Position numbers and translations under genes: made by a program. A model generated the notes under the pieces. It made no database searches. It was not told where the DNA came from and saw only the letters and a list, made by a program, of their open reading frames with translations. From contig JAJHZJ010000700.1 of the NCBI GenBank assembly GCA_023548195.1, positions 124,001 through 188,000 of the forward strand: 64,000 nt of DNA, written 5' to 3'. Source of the DNA: Bettongia penicillata ogilbyi. Lineage: Eukaryota; Chordata; Mammalia; Diprotodontia; Potoroidae. This document shows positions 48,421 through 60,699 of the stretch, in pieces (the stretch's first letter is position 1; each line of letters opens with the position of its first letter).

Positions 48421-49030
48421 ATAAAGAGGATTTTTCGGAGTAGATAGCTGATGTTCTGAGGATCTGAATAATGAATGACAACGGACTACAAATGGAGTAC
48501 AATAGTGTAGAAAATAAAAATAAATGTATAGAACTTTCTATTTCTCATAATTATAGTGGATCAAAAGAGGGGGCAAATATGTAAGATGGAATCAGGACAA
48601 TGAGTATCAGGAATCAGTCAAGTCTGAGTTATCTTGGTTCCAGAAGAGAGTAAAGAGAATGACCAATAGAATTTCCCCCACAACACAAGATTCCAAAAAG
48701 ACAGCCAAATACTGCAGAAATCTCATAGACAAGCCAGGAGACATAGAATGAACAAGGCAAAGCTACCCGCATCCTTTAGGGAAGATAGAGCCCAGGAGTA
48801 GCTCCAGAGTTTTCTGGCAAAAGGTCATGTTTGGGTGACCTCAGAGACCAGCAACTGGGGAGTGACCAAAGTGAGAGTTCAGTTCATGGGCAACCAAGAG
48901 ACTCAAGACTAGATTTGAGGCATAAAGCAAAAAGAGGGTTAGAAAGACACCAAAGAACAAGCAAGTCAGATGTTCCAAGCCCCACAGCAATGACTAGGAG
49001 ACCTCTGGCAAAAATGAGACTAAGAATTAC
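48421..49030. other. No gene recognised
   Basis: Possibly an old L1 5'UTR, but I could not align it to those present. An 80-codon open stretch at 48831-49073 has no family feature. Confidence 0.25.
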
Positions 49031-49300
49031 ATCTAAAAGCAAATATAAAGATAAACTCCAGATGGATACATGAGGTACACTGAAAAGGTAGCATCAGAAT
49101 TAAGTGAAAGAGAAAGGAAGAAATTACCTCCTAGATGTATGAGTAGGGAAAGAGACCAGAACTAAACAAATGACAGACCAGATCACAAAAATCAAATCAG
49201 ACAATTCAAATTATAAAATAAAAAGAGTTACACAGAATGTAGCTCCATTTAGGAGGCAAAAAACAGGTTATTTGGAAAATTCTTTGCAGTAAGCTTTTTT
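49031..49300 (+). repeat. L1 ORF2 C-terminal scrap
   Basis: 'gataaactccagatggatacatgag' and 'gaaattacctcctagatgtatgagtagggaaagagacc' correspond to the L1 region at 43870-44000. Confidence 0.5.
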
Positions 49301-49309
49301 TTTTCCTGT

Positions 49310-49720
49310 GAAGATTTTATTTCCCAGTATGTCAAAAGTGGAGTGAAGAAAGGTAGCTTTTAGCTAAAATTGGAAAGAAGTTAGGGAAGAGATGGGGTTG
49401 CAGAGGTTTCCAAAGATAGATTGCATCAGGGGTGACAAATGGAAGGTCTTGCTGAATGACTATTAAGGAGGACAGTGTTCTTGGATTGAAAAGTGCTAAA
49501 CCAGAGTGGGGGAAGAGTGATTGGGGTGGAGAAGGATAGAGTGTGGTAAAAAGACTGAAAAGGTAGGAAGAGGCGGGTTATGAAGGGTTTTGAATGTTAT
49601 ATAAAGGATTTTATATTTCAATCTGGAGATAAAGGAGAGGCAATGGCATGTATTGAGTATAGGGTGACACGGTCAGAGCTCTGGTTTAGGAAAATCACTT
49701 CAATATGTGTGGGGACCAAT
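49310..49720 (-). repeat. L2 LINE remnant, antisense
   Basis: 'gaagggttttgaatgttatataaagg', 'aggagaggcaatggcatgtattgagtatagggtgacacggtcagagctctgg' (49631 on) and 'aaaatcacttcaat' are antisense L2 ORF2/3' order, as in the L2 at 60840-61000. Confidence 0.65.
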
Positions 49721-50110
49721 CTGTTCACAATAATACAGCAATATTTTCCATATTTCACAATCCAATTTAACCTTTTCCTTACACCATGTTCATTTTCTAC
49801 CCATTTAAGTGACCAATTTTAGGTTGATATAAAATATAAGACATAAACTAACTTTAAATACCTTTCTCAAGGAAAAAAATTCTCAAACAACAGGGATTAT
49901 CAAAAGTAGAACAGGAAATGCTACTCAGAAAAGCCTTAATTTATGGTAACTCTAAAAAGAGATTCCTACTTATTAGGAAATGTTAAGCAAGAAGCGGAAG
50001 ACTACAGGAGTAGTGACAATCCTTTCTTTCTTATTGCATATTGAAGTTAAGAGAACCTAAAGAGCAAAAGTAATTTCCAAGTGAACTAGAGTTTCAGAAG
50101 AATAAAATTT
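49721..50110. other. No gene recognised
   Basis: Nothing supported. Confidence 0.25.
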
Positions 50111-52985
50111 GAGGGAGTACAGCCAAGAAGGCTAAGTAAAAGCATGAACTTGCTTGAACTCTCCCCCAAATTCTTCCCAATGCCTGTATAAAATGACTGT
50201 AAGCGAATTCTAGAGCTGTAGAACCCACAAAATGATGGAGTGAAGCAATTCTCAGGCCCAAGAGGGCCTGGAAGTTCAATAGGAAGTATCTATCACACCA
50301 AGCTGGGAACCAAGTTCAATCAAGTATGGGCCACACTGGCACAGAAGGGACTGGAGCAGGCTTCAGGGGACTGAATCACGAGCAGCTGTGGCAGTTTTTA
50401 AGCATTTAGGGTAAAAAACAGCAAAGTTAGCATAGAAGGTCAGTGAGAAAATTCTGTATGACCTGAGTGGGGGAGGGCATTTTCAAGCCTCAGTCCCAGG
50501 AAGTAGGTGCTTCAGGAGTTCCATGCAAACAGACAGCGTGGGGAATGAGTTGATGATTAGATGGCAATCAGAGGAATCTCTTTCTTGGCAATGAGGCAGG
50601 ATTCCCCAGCTTTTCCCTACTTGGATCTGGGTCACAGTCCAGGGTGGAAGTCCTGGGGCAAGAAGGAGCACTGGTGAGGTGGAATTTGTGGTGGAGTAGA
50701 GACAGAATTCTTCTAACCATTCCAAGTCTGAAAAGAGTGCTTGTGGTCACACACAGACCAGAGCACAAACCAAGAAAGGAGTAAATACCTCTCCTTTCAT
50801 CATACCACCTTGGAAGAACTGAAAATTTACTGGCATCTAGAAGTAGTTCTGAAAAGACCTGCACAAAAGCCCTGAAGTTTGGGGCAGTGCACTTTCCGTC
50901 CCCCACTGGAAGTAGAGTTCTACCTTGACAAAGAATTAGAAAGTCAACTACTTGGTTGGGAAAATGAGAAGATAGCATAAAAAACACTCAGATGACAGAA
51001 TTTTTGGTGACAAAGAAAATAAAACATACAACCAGCAGATGACAAAGTAAAAACTCCTACATCTAAAGTTACCAAGAAAAATATAAACTTGTCACAGGCC
51101 ATGGAAAAGATCAAAAAGGATTTTGAAAACCAAGTAAGAGAAGTGGAGAAAAATTGGGAAGAGAAATAGTAGTGATGCAAGAAAATCTCATGAGAAATGA
51201 ATCAATAACTTGCTAAAGGAGACCCAAAAAATGTATTAGAAAGTAACACCTTAAAAAATAGCCTAGCCCAAATGGCAAAAGAGGTCCAAAAAGCCAATGA
51301 CGAGAAGAATGTCTTAAAGAGCAGAACTGACCAAGTGGAAGAGGAGGTCCAAAAGCTCACTGAAGAATATAATCCTTTAGAAATTAGAATGGAGCAAATA
51401 GAAATGACTGACTTTATGAGAAATCAAGAAAGTACAAAACAGAAACCAAAGGAATGAAAAACACAGAAGACAATATGAAATATCTCATTGGAAATAATCA
51501 CTGACCTGGAAAGTATATCCAGGACAAATAATTTAAAAATTATTGGACAACCTGAAAGGCATGATCAAAAAAAGAGCCTAGACATGATATATCAAAATAT
51601 TATTAAGGAAAACTACCCTGATATACCAGAACTAGAGGGTAAAATGGAAAGTGAAAGAATCCCCTGACAGCCTCTTGAAAGAGATCCCAAAAGGAAAACT
51701 CTTAGGAATATTGTAGTCAAATTCCAGAGTTCCCAGGTCAAGAGAAAATATTGAAAGTAACCAGCATGAAACATTTCAATTATTGTGGAAAGAGAATGAG
51801 GATAAAACAAAATATAGCAGATTCCACAGTAAGTGATGAGAGGGCTTAGAATATGATATTCTGGAATCAAAAGGAGCTAGGATTAAAATCAAGAATCAAC
51901 TATCCAACAAAATTGAACACATTTCTTCAGGCAAAAAAACATGGGTTTTCAGTGGAAAAGAGGACTTTCAAGCATCCTTAAAGAAAGTACCAGAGCTGAG
52001 TAGAAAATTTGATTTTCAAATATAAGAATCAGGAGAAGCAAGAAAATGTGCACAGGAAAGAGAAATCATAAGGGACCAATTAAAGTTGAACTTTTTACAT
52101 TCCCACGTGGAAAGATGATACTTGTAACTCATGAGACCTTTCTCAGTATTATGGTAGTTGGAGGGAAGATAGATAGGTAGGTAGGTAGGTAGATAGATAG
52201 ATAGATAGATAGATAGATGGCACAGGGTGAGTGGATTACGAAGAGATGATATCTGAAAAACAAAATTACAGGATGAGAGAGTAAAATATTGGGAGGAGAA
52301 AGGCAAATATAGACTGGGGCAAATTATCTTTTACAATGGAGGAGAAAAGGGGGAATATGAGAGGGAATGAGTGGACCTCACTCTGATCAGACCTGGCTTA
52401 GGGAGGAAATAATATACACATCCAATTGGACATTTTACTTTTACCTTACAGGAAAGTAGTGGGATGGGGACTGGGGAATAATAGAACAGAGGATAGATTG
52501 GTGTACTAGGAAGCAAACACTTTTGAAAATAACAGGGACAAAGGAGAGAATAAAATAAATGGGGGGCAGGGTGGGATGGAGGAAAATAAAGTTAGTCTTT
52601 CACAACATGTCTATTATACAAGTTTTTTGCACAATTCCCCTCATATAACCTATGCTGAATTGCTTGCCTTCCCAATGAGGGTGGGTGAGGAGGTAACTGG
52701 GCAGAGAATTTGGATCACAAAGTTTTAAAAGCAAATGCTGAAAATTGTTTTTACTTGCAAGTGGGAAATCAGATGTATAGACAATGTGGTAGAGAAATCT
52801 ATCTTGCCCTACAAGAAAGTGAGGGGGAAAGGGTTAGAAGAAGAGGTGGATTGATAGAGGGGAGAGAAAACTGGGAAAAGGGGTAATCAAAATTCAGACA
52901 GTCTTGAGGTGGTGGAAGTGGAGAGATGGAAAGAAAATCTGGAACACAAAATCTTGTGGAAATGAATGTTGACTAAAAAAAGCAA
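50111..52985 (+). repeat. HAL1-type copy D, near full length, ORF1 broken
   Basis: Its 5' start is 'gagggagtacagccaagaaggctaagtaaaagc', a decayed L1-type start. The 5'UTR runs to about 50960. ORF1 begins near 50965; an in-frame coiled-coil stretch is open at 51272-51457. The RNA-binding start is near 51480, and a TGA lies at 51665-51667. The 3'UTR contains a GATA/GGTA array and the element ends near 'ggaaatgaatgttgactaaa'. No ORF2. Confidence 0.75.
52168..52219. repeat. (GATA)n(GGTA)n microsatellite in the HAL1 copy D 3'UTR
   Basis: About 13 tetranucleotide units at the position that holds CA repeats in copies B and C. Confidence 0.95.
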
Positions 52986-53249
52986 ATTAATATTTTTTTT
53001 AAAAAAATGAAGAATCGAATTTGAACATCTGGATCATACTCTATGATACAGGGTTAACAGGCTACTGTTCACAAATAGAGTAATATGGAATTAATGTGAG
53101 TAAGAATGTGTTTTCCAGGAGTCTCATGATTCTAACTTAAAAGGCTTTATGCTAAAAACAAAAAGGGAAAAGGAAAAGCTTTCTTCCATATATCCCTTAA
53201 GCTAAATGCTGTATGAGTAGCCTTAGAGAAGCATAGCAGCTGAGAAGAC
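52986..53249. other. No gene recognised
   Basis: Nothing supported. Confidence 0.25.
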
Positions 53250-54175
53250 CATAAACCCTGAGGAGACAAAACCCTGTCAAGGAGTCATCAGTAAGTCACA
53301 GGACCTCATGAGTGCATACACAAATATTCAAGGTTCAGTCAACAAACAGGAGGGATTAGATACCACAAAAAGAGAGAATGAAATAGACCTCACTGATGTC
53401 TCTGAGATGTGTTGTGAAGAAAATGAAAATAATGCCATGACTCTTCATGGGTATACTTTATTCAAAAGTAACAGCTTGAATTAAATTGGAGTATGACATA
53501 ATATTGAATTTTAAGAAGACATAACAACAGAGGTGGGATTATGGGAAGCATGGTGGAAGGATGTTGGAGAAGGTCAGAGTAAGTAGAACTAGAAATGATT
53601 TGTCATTAAAATCTACATCATACAGACCACCTGGAAAGGGAGAGGAAATAGATGAGAATCTTAATAAATAAATCCCAAGACCTGCAAAAAGACAGAATAT
53701 AATTGTGATGAGAGATGTCAAATATGAAGACATTGTTTGGGTCTCTCTCACAAGAGTCAAGTAGTTAAAAACTTACCAAATTGTACTTTGGTAATTTCAT
53801 CCTTCAAAATGTAAAAGAACAAATGGGGCAATTCTAATCTAGATCCCATTCTTACTGACTGGGAAGAACCAGGAACTTTGGTAGAAATGTTGGGAATTAT
53901 AGGAGGAAGGAAGTAACTATTCTATTCTACATTGTTTTGCTCAATTAGTAGTGAAAATCTGGGCATGTTGTGCGAACATCACAATTTTTGCATAGCAGAT
54001 TTCAAAGTATTCAGAGGATAGAGATTTAGGATTGATCCAGCAATAAGAACAGAAAGTGTGGAAGGTGCTCTTGAATTTAATTCTAGTGAGAAAAGGAGGA
54101 GCAATTTCAATGAAAAGCAAAAACGGTATTTTTCTGAAGAGATGGAATTAGTTTCACATGAAATTCATCAATAAA
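53250..54175 (+). repeat. CR1/L3-like LINE ORF2 endonuclease-region relic
   Basis: Degraded + strand frames read 'NIQGSVNKQEGLD', then 'EIDLTDVSEMC', 'MTLHGYTLFKS' and later 'RQNIIVMRDVKYEDIVW', which follow the order of a CR1-clade endonuclease. Numerous stops. Assigned by order of short matches only. Confidence 0.45.
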
Positions 54176-54189
54176 TATAGAGCTGTTGT

Positions 54190-54560
54190 GTAAATCTTCT
54201 GTTTTTTTTAAATTACTGAGCATTTGCTTTTTCTCCCTCAATCCTCCCATAACCCCCACTTAAAAGCAAAAGCAAAACAAACCCCTTATGACATATGCAT
54301 AATCACATTCAACAAAACAATTGTTGCCCACAAATGAATAGGTCATTTGTCTACCACCTCTGAAAGGAGGTAGGTAGCCAGATTTACAACTGGAAGTCTT
54401 GGATGATGGTTGCTTACTGTATTCAACAGCTTTCTTACACCTTTCAAAATTGTTTGAACTTGCAATATTTCAATTCTATATAAGCTATTCTTCTGGTTCT
54501 GCTTACTTCACCCTATATCAGATCATACAAGTCTTCTGAGACTTTCCTGAAATTGTAGTA
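54190..54560 (-). repeat. L1 3' end fragment, antisense
   Basis: 'aagctattcttctggttctgcttacttcaccctatatcagatcatacaagtcttctgag' (54483 on) matches the antisense L1 text at 41770-41820. Confidence 0.55.
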
Positions 54561-55329
54561 CCTAATACAGTGGCAGGAATATACTCAATCCTTACAAATT
54601 ACTTGTTAAATTGAATATATCCCCTGCTCATTTCATATCAGCTTCTACCTTCAAACAGTTCACTTGTGGGAAAATTGATCACTTAGGATCAATAGTCTCC
54701 AAGATCTCTTCCAACTCTGACATTTTGCAACATAGACTGAAACTGCAGGGCAGCTATTACTGACTTTTCTCCCAAAACACTTCCTCTTGACCCATCCTTG
54801 TTTCTTACCTCACTTGGAATAGGCCACAACAATGGAAACATTATTTATCACCACAAACTCATCCTGAAAAATCTGAGGTCTTTTATACTGAAACTAATGG
54901 GAAATAAGTTTCCCTTGTGAGATACGATTCATTTGGACCCTTATTCTATCTGAATTGGGATTAAAAAGTTAGATAATTTACAAAAATAAGGATAATTAGA
55001 AAAGATTGATTCTTACTGTAGACCTTTATAATCGACCTCAGACTTGAATGTTATGTTTGCTACTTGTTCACCAAGTTTGAGGCTCACTTCAACAGCCACA
55101 AGAATTCTAACATATTTCCACCCTATTTTGCTCAAAGTCTATGTCCAAATTCAGCATGGGTGGGCTGCTTTGAGATTCAGGAAAGTCTCCTAATTTATTT
55201 TTGTACCTCTAGATCATTCTCTCTTGTCCAACATGAGCAGGTGACTATATTATGAACTTTTGATGATCACTTTGGACTGGAGATGCCCCATACTTCACTC
55301 AACTAGTGGAGTTATGTCCTGATCTAACT
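54561..55329. other. No gene recognised
   Basis: A small open frame at 55064-55255 lacks supporting features. Confidence 0.25.
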
Positions 55330-56046
55330 ATTCGTGAGAGTAATTTGGAACCATTCCCAAAGGACTATAAAACTGTATATCCATTGATCCAGTTTTCCCA
55401 CCACTAGGTCAATATCCTAAATAGGTCACATAAAAAGAAAAAAGATCCACATAAATAAAAACTTTTATATCAGCTCTTTTTGTGGTGTACGAGAATTGGA
55501 AATTGAGGGGATGCCCATCAACTGGGGAATGGCTGGACAAGTTATGGTATGTGAATGAAAGGAATACTATCCCATAAAAATTCAATACATATTCCATAGG
55601 AAATAATGAGGAGGTGTTTTTCAGAGAAACAAGGAAAGAATTACATGAACTGATGCTGAGTAAGTTTAATAGAACAGGAGAACATTATACCAGGTAATAA
55701 CTTTGTGTGATGATCAACTATGATAGAGTTAGGTATGCAAAACACTTGTGATAGAAAACGTTAACCACAGCTGGAGAAAGAATTGTGAAGTCTGAATACA
55801 GACCTAAGTACATTATTTTCACTTTCTTTTTTCTTTCTCATGATTTTTCTCTTTTGCTCTGAATCTTCTTTAACAACATGACTAACGCAGACATGTTTGT
55901 ACATGTTGAACTTCTTTCAGAATGCTTGCTATCTTGGAGATGAAGGAGGGAAGGGAAAGAGGGAAAACTCAGTTAAGAACTCAAAATCTTACAAAAATGA
56001 AACTTGAAAGTTATCTTTACACATAATTAGGGAATCAGACTAAGAA
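55330..56046 (+). repeat. L1 3' end, 5'-truncated
   Basis: 'attggaaattgaggggatgcccatcaactggggaatggctggacaag' (55495 on) and 'caacatgactaacgcagacatg' are the L1 3' region, ending near 'tatctttacacataattaggg'. Confidence 0.85.
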
Positions 56047-56443
56047 TCTTACTTAGGTGACAAGGAAGATCAGAACATACAACTGGAGGAGACAAACAGG
56101 TCAAAGGTCCTACATACAAAATCTCCATGAAAAATACAAATTGATTACAGGTCATGAAGTACTAGAAAAGGATTTTGAAAAGCAGGTAACAGAAGGAGAG
56201 GAAAAATTGGGAAGAGAAATCAGAGTGATGAAAGAAAATCATGAAAAATAAAACTACAGCTTATTAAAGGAGATCCAAAAAATGCAGAAGAAAATAACAC
56301 CTTAAAAGGAGACTAATCCAAATGGCTGAAGTGATCCATAAAGCCAAAGAGGAGAGGAAAGGCTTAAGAAGCAAAACTGGCCAAATGGAAAAGAAGGTCC
56401 AGGAGCACACTGAAGAAAAAATCCTTTAATAATTAAAATGGAG
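56047..56443 (+). repeat. Old HAL1-type copy, left piece
   Basis: ORF1-region text ('gacaaggaagatcagaacatacaactggagg' matches 31850-31880 in copy E; 'ggaaaaattgggaagagaaat' begins the coiled coil). It stops where copy B inserts and continues at 59298. An open frame of 64 codons at 56057-56251 is chance survival. Confidence 0.7.
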
Positions 56444-57149
56444 AGTCAAGATGGCGGAATAGAAAGACTCACGTATGCTACCTCCGAACCCACAGTCCAT
56501 GGATTTAATGTAAGAAGAGCTCCCCACAAGTTCTGGATCACTGCAGGGTGTGCAGAAACACACCCTGTGGAAGAGATTGGTCCATTGCGCCCCGGAAAGC
56601 AGAGTCCACCCCAGCGCTGCCCTGGCCTCGCGGCTGAGAGGGGCAGATCCGAGCAGGCTTCAGGGACGGAATCTCTGTCAGCCAGAAAAGTCCCTCTGCC
56701 CACAGACGCTACAGGTCAGTGAGAGAGACGGCTGGGCTGGCCAAGAGGGGAGCGGGGGTCTCCGTGGCTCAGGCCCCCTAGGGAGGAAGCAGCGGAGGCA
56801 GAGGCACAGACAGGGGCAGCGGCAGCAGCGGTGGCCCCCCGGGACTCCCCAAGCAGGCAGGATCTTAATTACTGAAAGTCTCTGCATAAACCACCTGAAG
56901 GAGCTGAGCCTGGGAGATGGCCCTGCCCCCACCTGCTCCATTACTGAAGGTGTCTGCATAAAACCCCTGAGGGAACTGAGCCTGGGAGGCAGCCCTGCCC
57001 CCACCCCAGCACCAGAACTTAAGCTCACATTGAATAGCAGCCGTGCCTGCCACTGAAAGCCCATTTGAATCTCAGACCCCAAGCACTAGCTGGGCGGATC
57101 TAGGCAGGGGTGGACAGGAATCTCAGAACTCAAGTAACTGGCTGGGAAA

Positions 57150-57895
57150 ATGCCCAGAAAAGGGAAGAAAAATAAGACTATAGAGAGCTTCTTTGAGCAG
57201 GTGCAAATGTTCCTGCCTTTCAATTCTGATGAGGAAATTCTGGAGGAAATATTCTTACCATCAGGGAAAGACGTGGAGGGCAGAGCCTCTGTATCCCAGA
57301 CATCCCAGGGGGATGTTGGGTGGGCTCAGGCCTTGGAAGAGCTCAAAAAGGATTTTGAAAATCAAGTTAGACAGGTGGAGGAAAAACTGGGAAGAGAAAT
57401 GAGAGAGATGCAAGAAAAGTATGAAAAACGGGTCAATACCTTGGTAAAGGAGACCCAAAAAAATGCTGAAGAAAATAACACCTTGAAAAATAGGCTCACT
57501 CAATTGGCAAAAGAGGTTCAAAAAGCCAATGAGGAGAAGAATGCTTTCAAAAGCAGAATTAGCCAAATGGAAAAAGAGGTTCAAAAGCTCACTGAAGAGA
57601 ATAGTTCTCTCAGAATTAGAATGGAGCAGATGGAGTCTAATGACTTTCTGAGAAACCAAGAAATCACAAAACAAAACCAAAAGAATGAGAAACAGAAGAG
57701 AATGTGAAATATCTCATTGGAAAAACAACTGACCTGGAAAATAGATCCAGGAGAGACAATTTAAAAATTATGGGACTACCTGAAAGCCATGATTAAAAAA
57801 AGAGCCTAGACATCATCTTCCATGAAATTATCGAGGAAAACTGCCCTGATATTCTACAACCAGAGGGCAAAATAAGTATTGAAAGAACCCATTGA
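57150..57895 (+). pseudogene. HAL1 copy B ORF1 (L1 ORF1p-like), single frameshift
   Basis: The open frame 57150-57707 encodes MPRKGKKNKTIESFFEQ, an acidic N-terminal region and a long coiled coil (residues about 75-165). Near 57690 one base is missing relative to copy A, which shifts the frame to a stop at 57705-57707. The following text restores 'TDLENRSRRDNLKIMGLPES' in another frame, then the TGA shared by four copies at 57893-57895. The N-terminal 170 residues are undamaged. Confidence 0.8.
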
Positions 57896-58392
57896 TCACC
57901 ACCTGAAAGAGATCCAAAAAGAGAAACTCCTAGGAACACTGTGGCCAAATTCCAGAACTCTGAGGTCAAGGAGAAAATCTTGCAAGCAGCTAGAAAGAAA
58001 CAATTCCAGTATCGAGGAAATAAAATCAGGATAACTCAACATCTAGCAGCTTCTACACTAAGGGATTGAAGGGCATGGAATAGGATATTCCAGAAGTCAA
58101 AGGAACTAGGACTCAAACCAAGAATCACCTACCCAGCAAAACTGAGTATAATACTTCAGGGGAAAATATGATCTTTCAATGAAACAGAGGACTTTCAAGC
58201 ATTCTTGATGAAAAGACTAGAGCTGAAAAGAAAATTTGACTTTCAAACACAAGAATGAGAAGAAGCATGAAAAAGTAAACAGCAAAGAGAAGTCATAAGG
58301 GACTTACCAAAAGTGAACTGTTTACATTCCTACATGGAAAGACAATATTTGTAACTCTTAAAACTTTTCAGTATCTGGGTAGTTGGTGGGAT

Positions 58393-58462
58393 CACACACA
58401 CACATACACACACACATGTATACATGTGCATGTACACACATATACACACATGCATGCACATA
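58393..58462. repeat. (CA)n / (TACA)n microsatellite in the HAL1 copy B 3'UTR
   Basis: Imperfect alternating purine-pyrimidine array; the same site carries pure CA in copy C and GATA in copy D. Confidence 0.9.
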
Positions 58463-59297
58463 CAGAGACAGAGAGCACAGAGTTAATTGAATAGGATGGG
58501 ACCATATGTTAAAAGAAATTAAGGTAAATGGTGAGAGAGAAAGGTAGGGGGAGAAAAGAGGGTGAAATGGAATGGGGTAAATTATATCTCATTCAAGAGG
58601 CAAGCAGGATACTTTTTAGTGGAGGGAAAAAGAGGAGAGCTGAAAAAAAAACCAAGAAGTTTGCCCTTATCACATTTGACTAAAGGAAGGAATAAAATGC
58701 ACACTCATTTTGGTATGAAAACCTATCTTACAATACAGGAAAGTGGGGGAGAAGGAGATAAGCAAGGGGGGGGATGATGGAAGGGAGGGCAATGGGAGGA
58801 GGGAGCAATTTGAAGTCAACACTCGGGGAGGGACAGGATCAAAAGACAAAATAGAAACAATGAGGGGCAGGATAGGATGGAGAGTAATTCAGTTAGTCTT
58901 ACACAGCACGACTATTATGGAAGTCTTTTGCAAAACTACACAGATAGGGCCTATATTAAATAGCCTGCCTTCCCAAAGGGAATGGGGGTGGAGGGAGGGA
59001 TGGGGAGAATTTGGAACTCAAAGTTTTAGGAACAACTGTTTAGTATTGTTGTTGCTACTAGGAAATAAGACATACAGTTAATGAGGACTAGAAAGTCATC
59101 TGGCCCTACAGGACAAAAGAGAAGATGGGGACAATAGAAGGGAGGGATGATAGAAGAGAGGGCAGATTGGAGATAGGGAAAATTAGATTGCTCGGTGTAT
59201 TGGGGTGGGGGGAGGGGAGAAAAGGGGAGAAAATTTGGAACCCAAAATTTTATGAAAATGAATGTAAAAGTTAAATAAATAAATTTTTATCAAAAAA

Positions 59298-60170
59298 AAT
59301 TAAAATGGAGAAATAGAGGCTAATGACCTTATGACAAGTCAAGAGACTATAAAACAAAATAAAAGGAAGGAAAAAAAATAGAACACAATGTGAAATGTTT
59401 CATTAGAAATACAACTAACCTGGAAAATAGAGCCAGAAGACATAATTTTATAATTATTGGACTACCTGAAAGCCATGATCAATAAAAGAGCCTAGACATT
59501 GTAGACAACCTTGAAGGGTTTGAAAGAGCCCCTTGTCAAGAGTTCCCCTCCTCCAAGGGAGAATAGCTGACTTGAGAAGTTGAGTGATATATTATTCTCA
59601 GGTGCATGTCCTTGAATTCGGGTGTTGAAGTTCCAAGAATCAGGGCTCCCACTATACAGGATGGATAACATTCCGATAAGGAGGCCTTGAGGCATCCCTT
59701 TCTACTTATCACAATTTATTCTGTTTCATGCCTCAATTGCTACCTCTATTTTTTTTTTTTTTTTTTACTATTTAAGCAGTATGTCCAGAATAAACTCAGC
59801 TTGTTCAGACTGCTCTGTCCCGCCTGACTTTTCATCCTTGCTCTGAAAGCTCTGTAACAGTCCCGGACTTGCTGGACTGCGCTGGCTGCAGCAAGACATC
59901 ATCTTTCTTGAAATGATCAAGGAAAATTGCCCTGATATTCTCGAACCAGAAGGGCAAATAGAAATTGAAAGAATCCATTGGTAGTCTCCTGAAAGAATTC
60001 CCCAAAGCATAACTACTAGGGATATTGTAGTCAAATGGCAGAGTTCCCAGGTCAAAGAGAAAATATTGGAAGCAGTTACAAATAAAAAAAAAAGTCAAGC
60101 ATTGTGAAAGCACAATCAGGGTGGCATGAAATTTAGCAGCTTCTATATGAAGAGATTAGAGGACTTGGAC
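59298..60170 (+). repeat. Old HAL1-type copy, right piece, split by a solo LTR
   Basis: It continues 56047-56443 with the late ORF1 coiled coil, the RNA-binding start ('acctggaaaatagagccagaag' at 59418), then 'agagcctagacat'. After the LTR at 59500-59893 it resumes 'catcatctttcttgaaat', the expected next ORF1 text. It ends near 60170. Confidence 0.75.
59500..59893 (+). repeat. Solo LTR, class II ERV-like, with 6-bp target-site duplication
   Basis: This 394-bp insert begins TG and ends CA, with exact 6-bp repeats agacat at 59494-59499 and 59894-59899, and HAL1 sequence is continuous across it. A TATA-like 'actatttaagc' (59767-59777) lies just before AATAAA (59789-59794), about 100 bp from the LTR end. 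The duplication length suggests a betaretrovirus-like (ERVK) source. It differs from the LTR at 2366. No internal viral genes remain. Confidence 0.82.
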
Positions 60171-60699
60171 TCCATCATCTGACTTCCCTAGGAGAAATTC
60201 TCCCTGACCACCATGGCCCGCTATGTATTATCTTTACTCCTTAATACATAAGCTACTTCAGGGCAGAAACTGACTCACTTCTTTTTTTTTTTTATTCCTA
60301 CGGGTTAGCAAGTGTTTGGCGGACGGAAAGCATGTAAATGTTTTTTTTTCATTAGCTTTGTTTCTTTCCTGGGTCTAGGAAAAGCATTTTAAAACTTTAA
60401 TCCCAATGATCCACTTTCCTGATGATGGCTTAGTCAAAAGTGACCTGCCATTGTACAGTGTTTCACCTCTCACCACGTCATATCACCTTCTCCATAACTC
60501 TCCTCCTTCTGTGGCCCCCCTCACTCACTCACTTAATTGATAAATAAAAAAAAATTGGTCCATTTATGGGCCAGACATGGTGATAAGCAATGGGGAGGCA
60601 AAAGAGAGAAAAGAGTCTTTTCCCTCAATAACCTGACAATCTACTGAGGAAAACAACATGTACAGAAATAAAAAAAAAAAATTTAAAGGTATATATCAG
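60171..60699. other. No gene recognised; L2/MIR-like scraps
   Basis: 'cttaatacataagctacttcagggcag' (60241 on) is L2 3'-like. 'ccatttatgggccagacatggtgataagc' (60560 on) is L3/MIR-like. Nothing codes. Confidence 0.4.

Larger units (their letters stand above)
56444..59297 (+). mobile_element. HAL1-type element copy B (ORF1-only L1), most complete
   Basis: It is flanked by an exact 13-bp duplication aattaaaatggag (56431-56443, 59298-59310) inside an older HAL1-type copy. It begins agtcaagatggcgg, has a GC-rich 5'UTR with two 72-bp units (about 56870-57013), and ORF1 starts at 57150. The 3'UTR is purine-rich and the end is 'gtaaaagttaaataaataaa...'. It closely resembles copy A over its whole length but keeps a 260-bp 3'UTR segment that A lacks. 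With no ORF2 it depended on L1 in trans. Confidence 0.88.
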
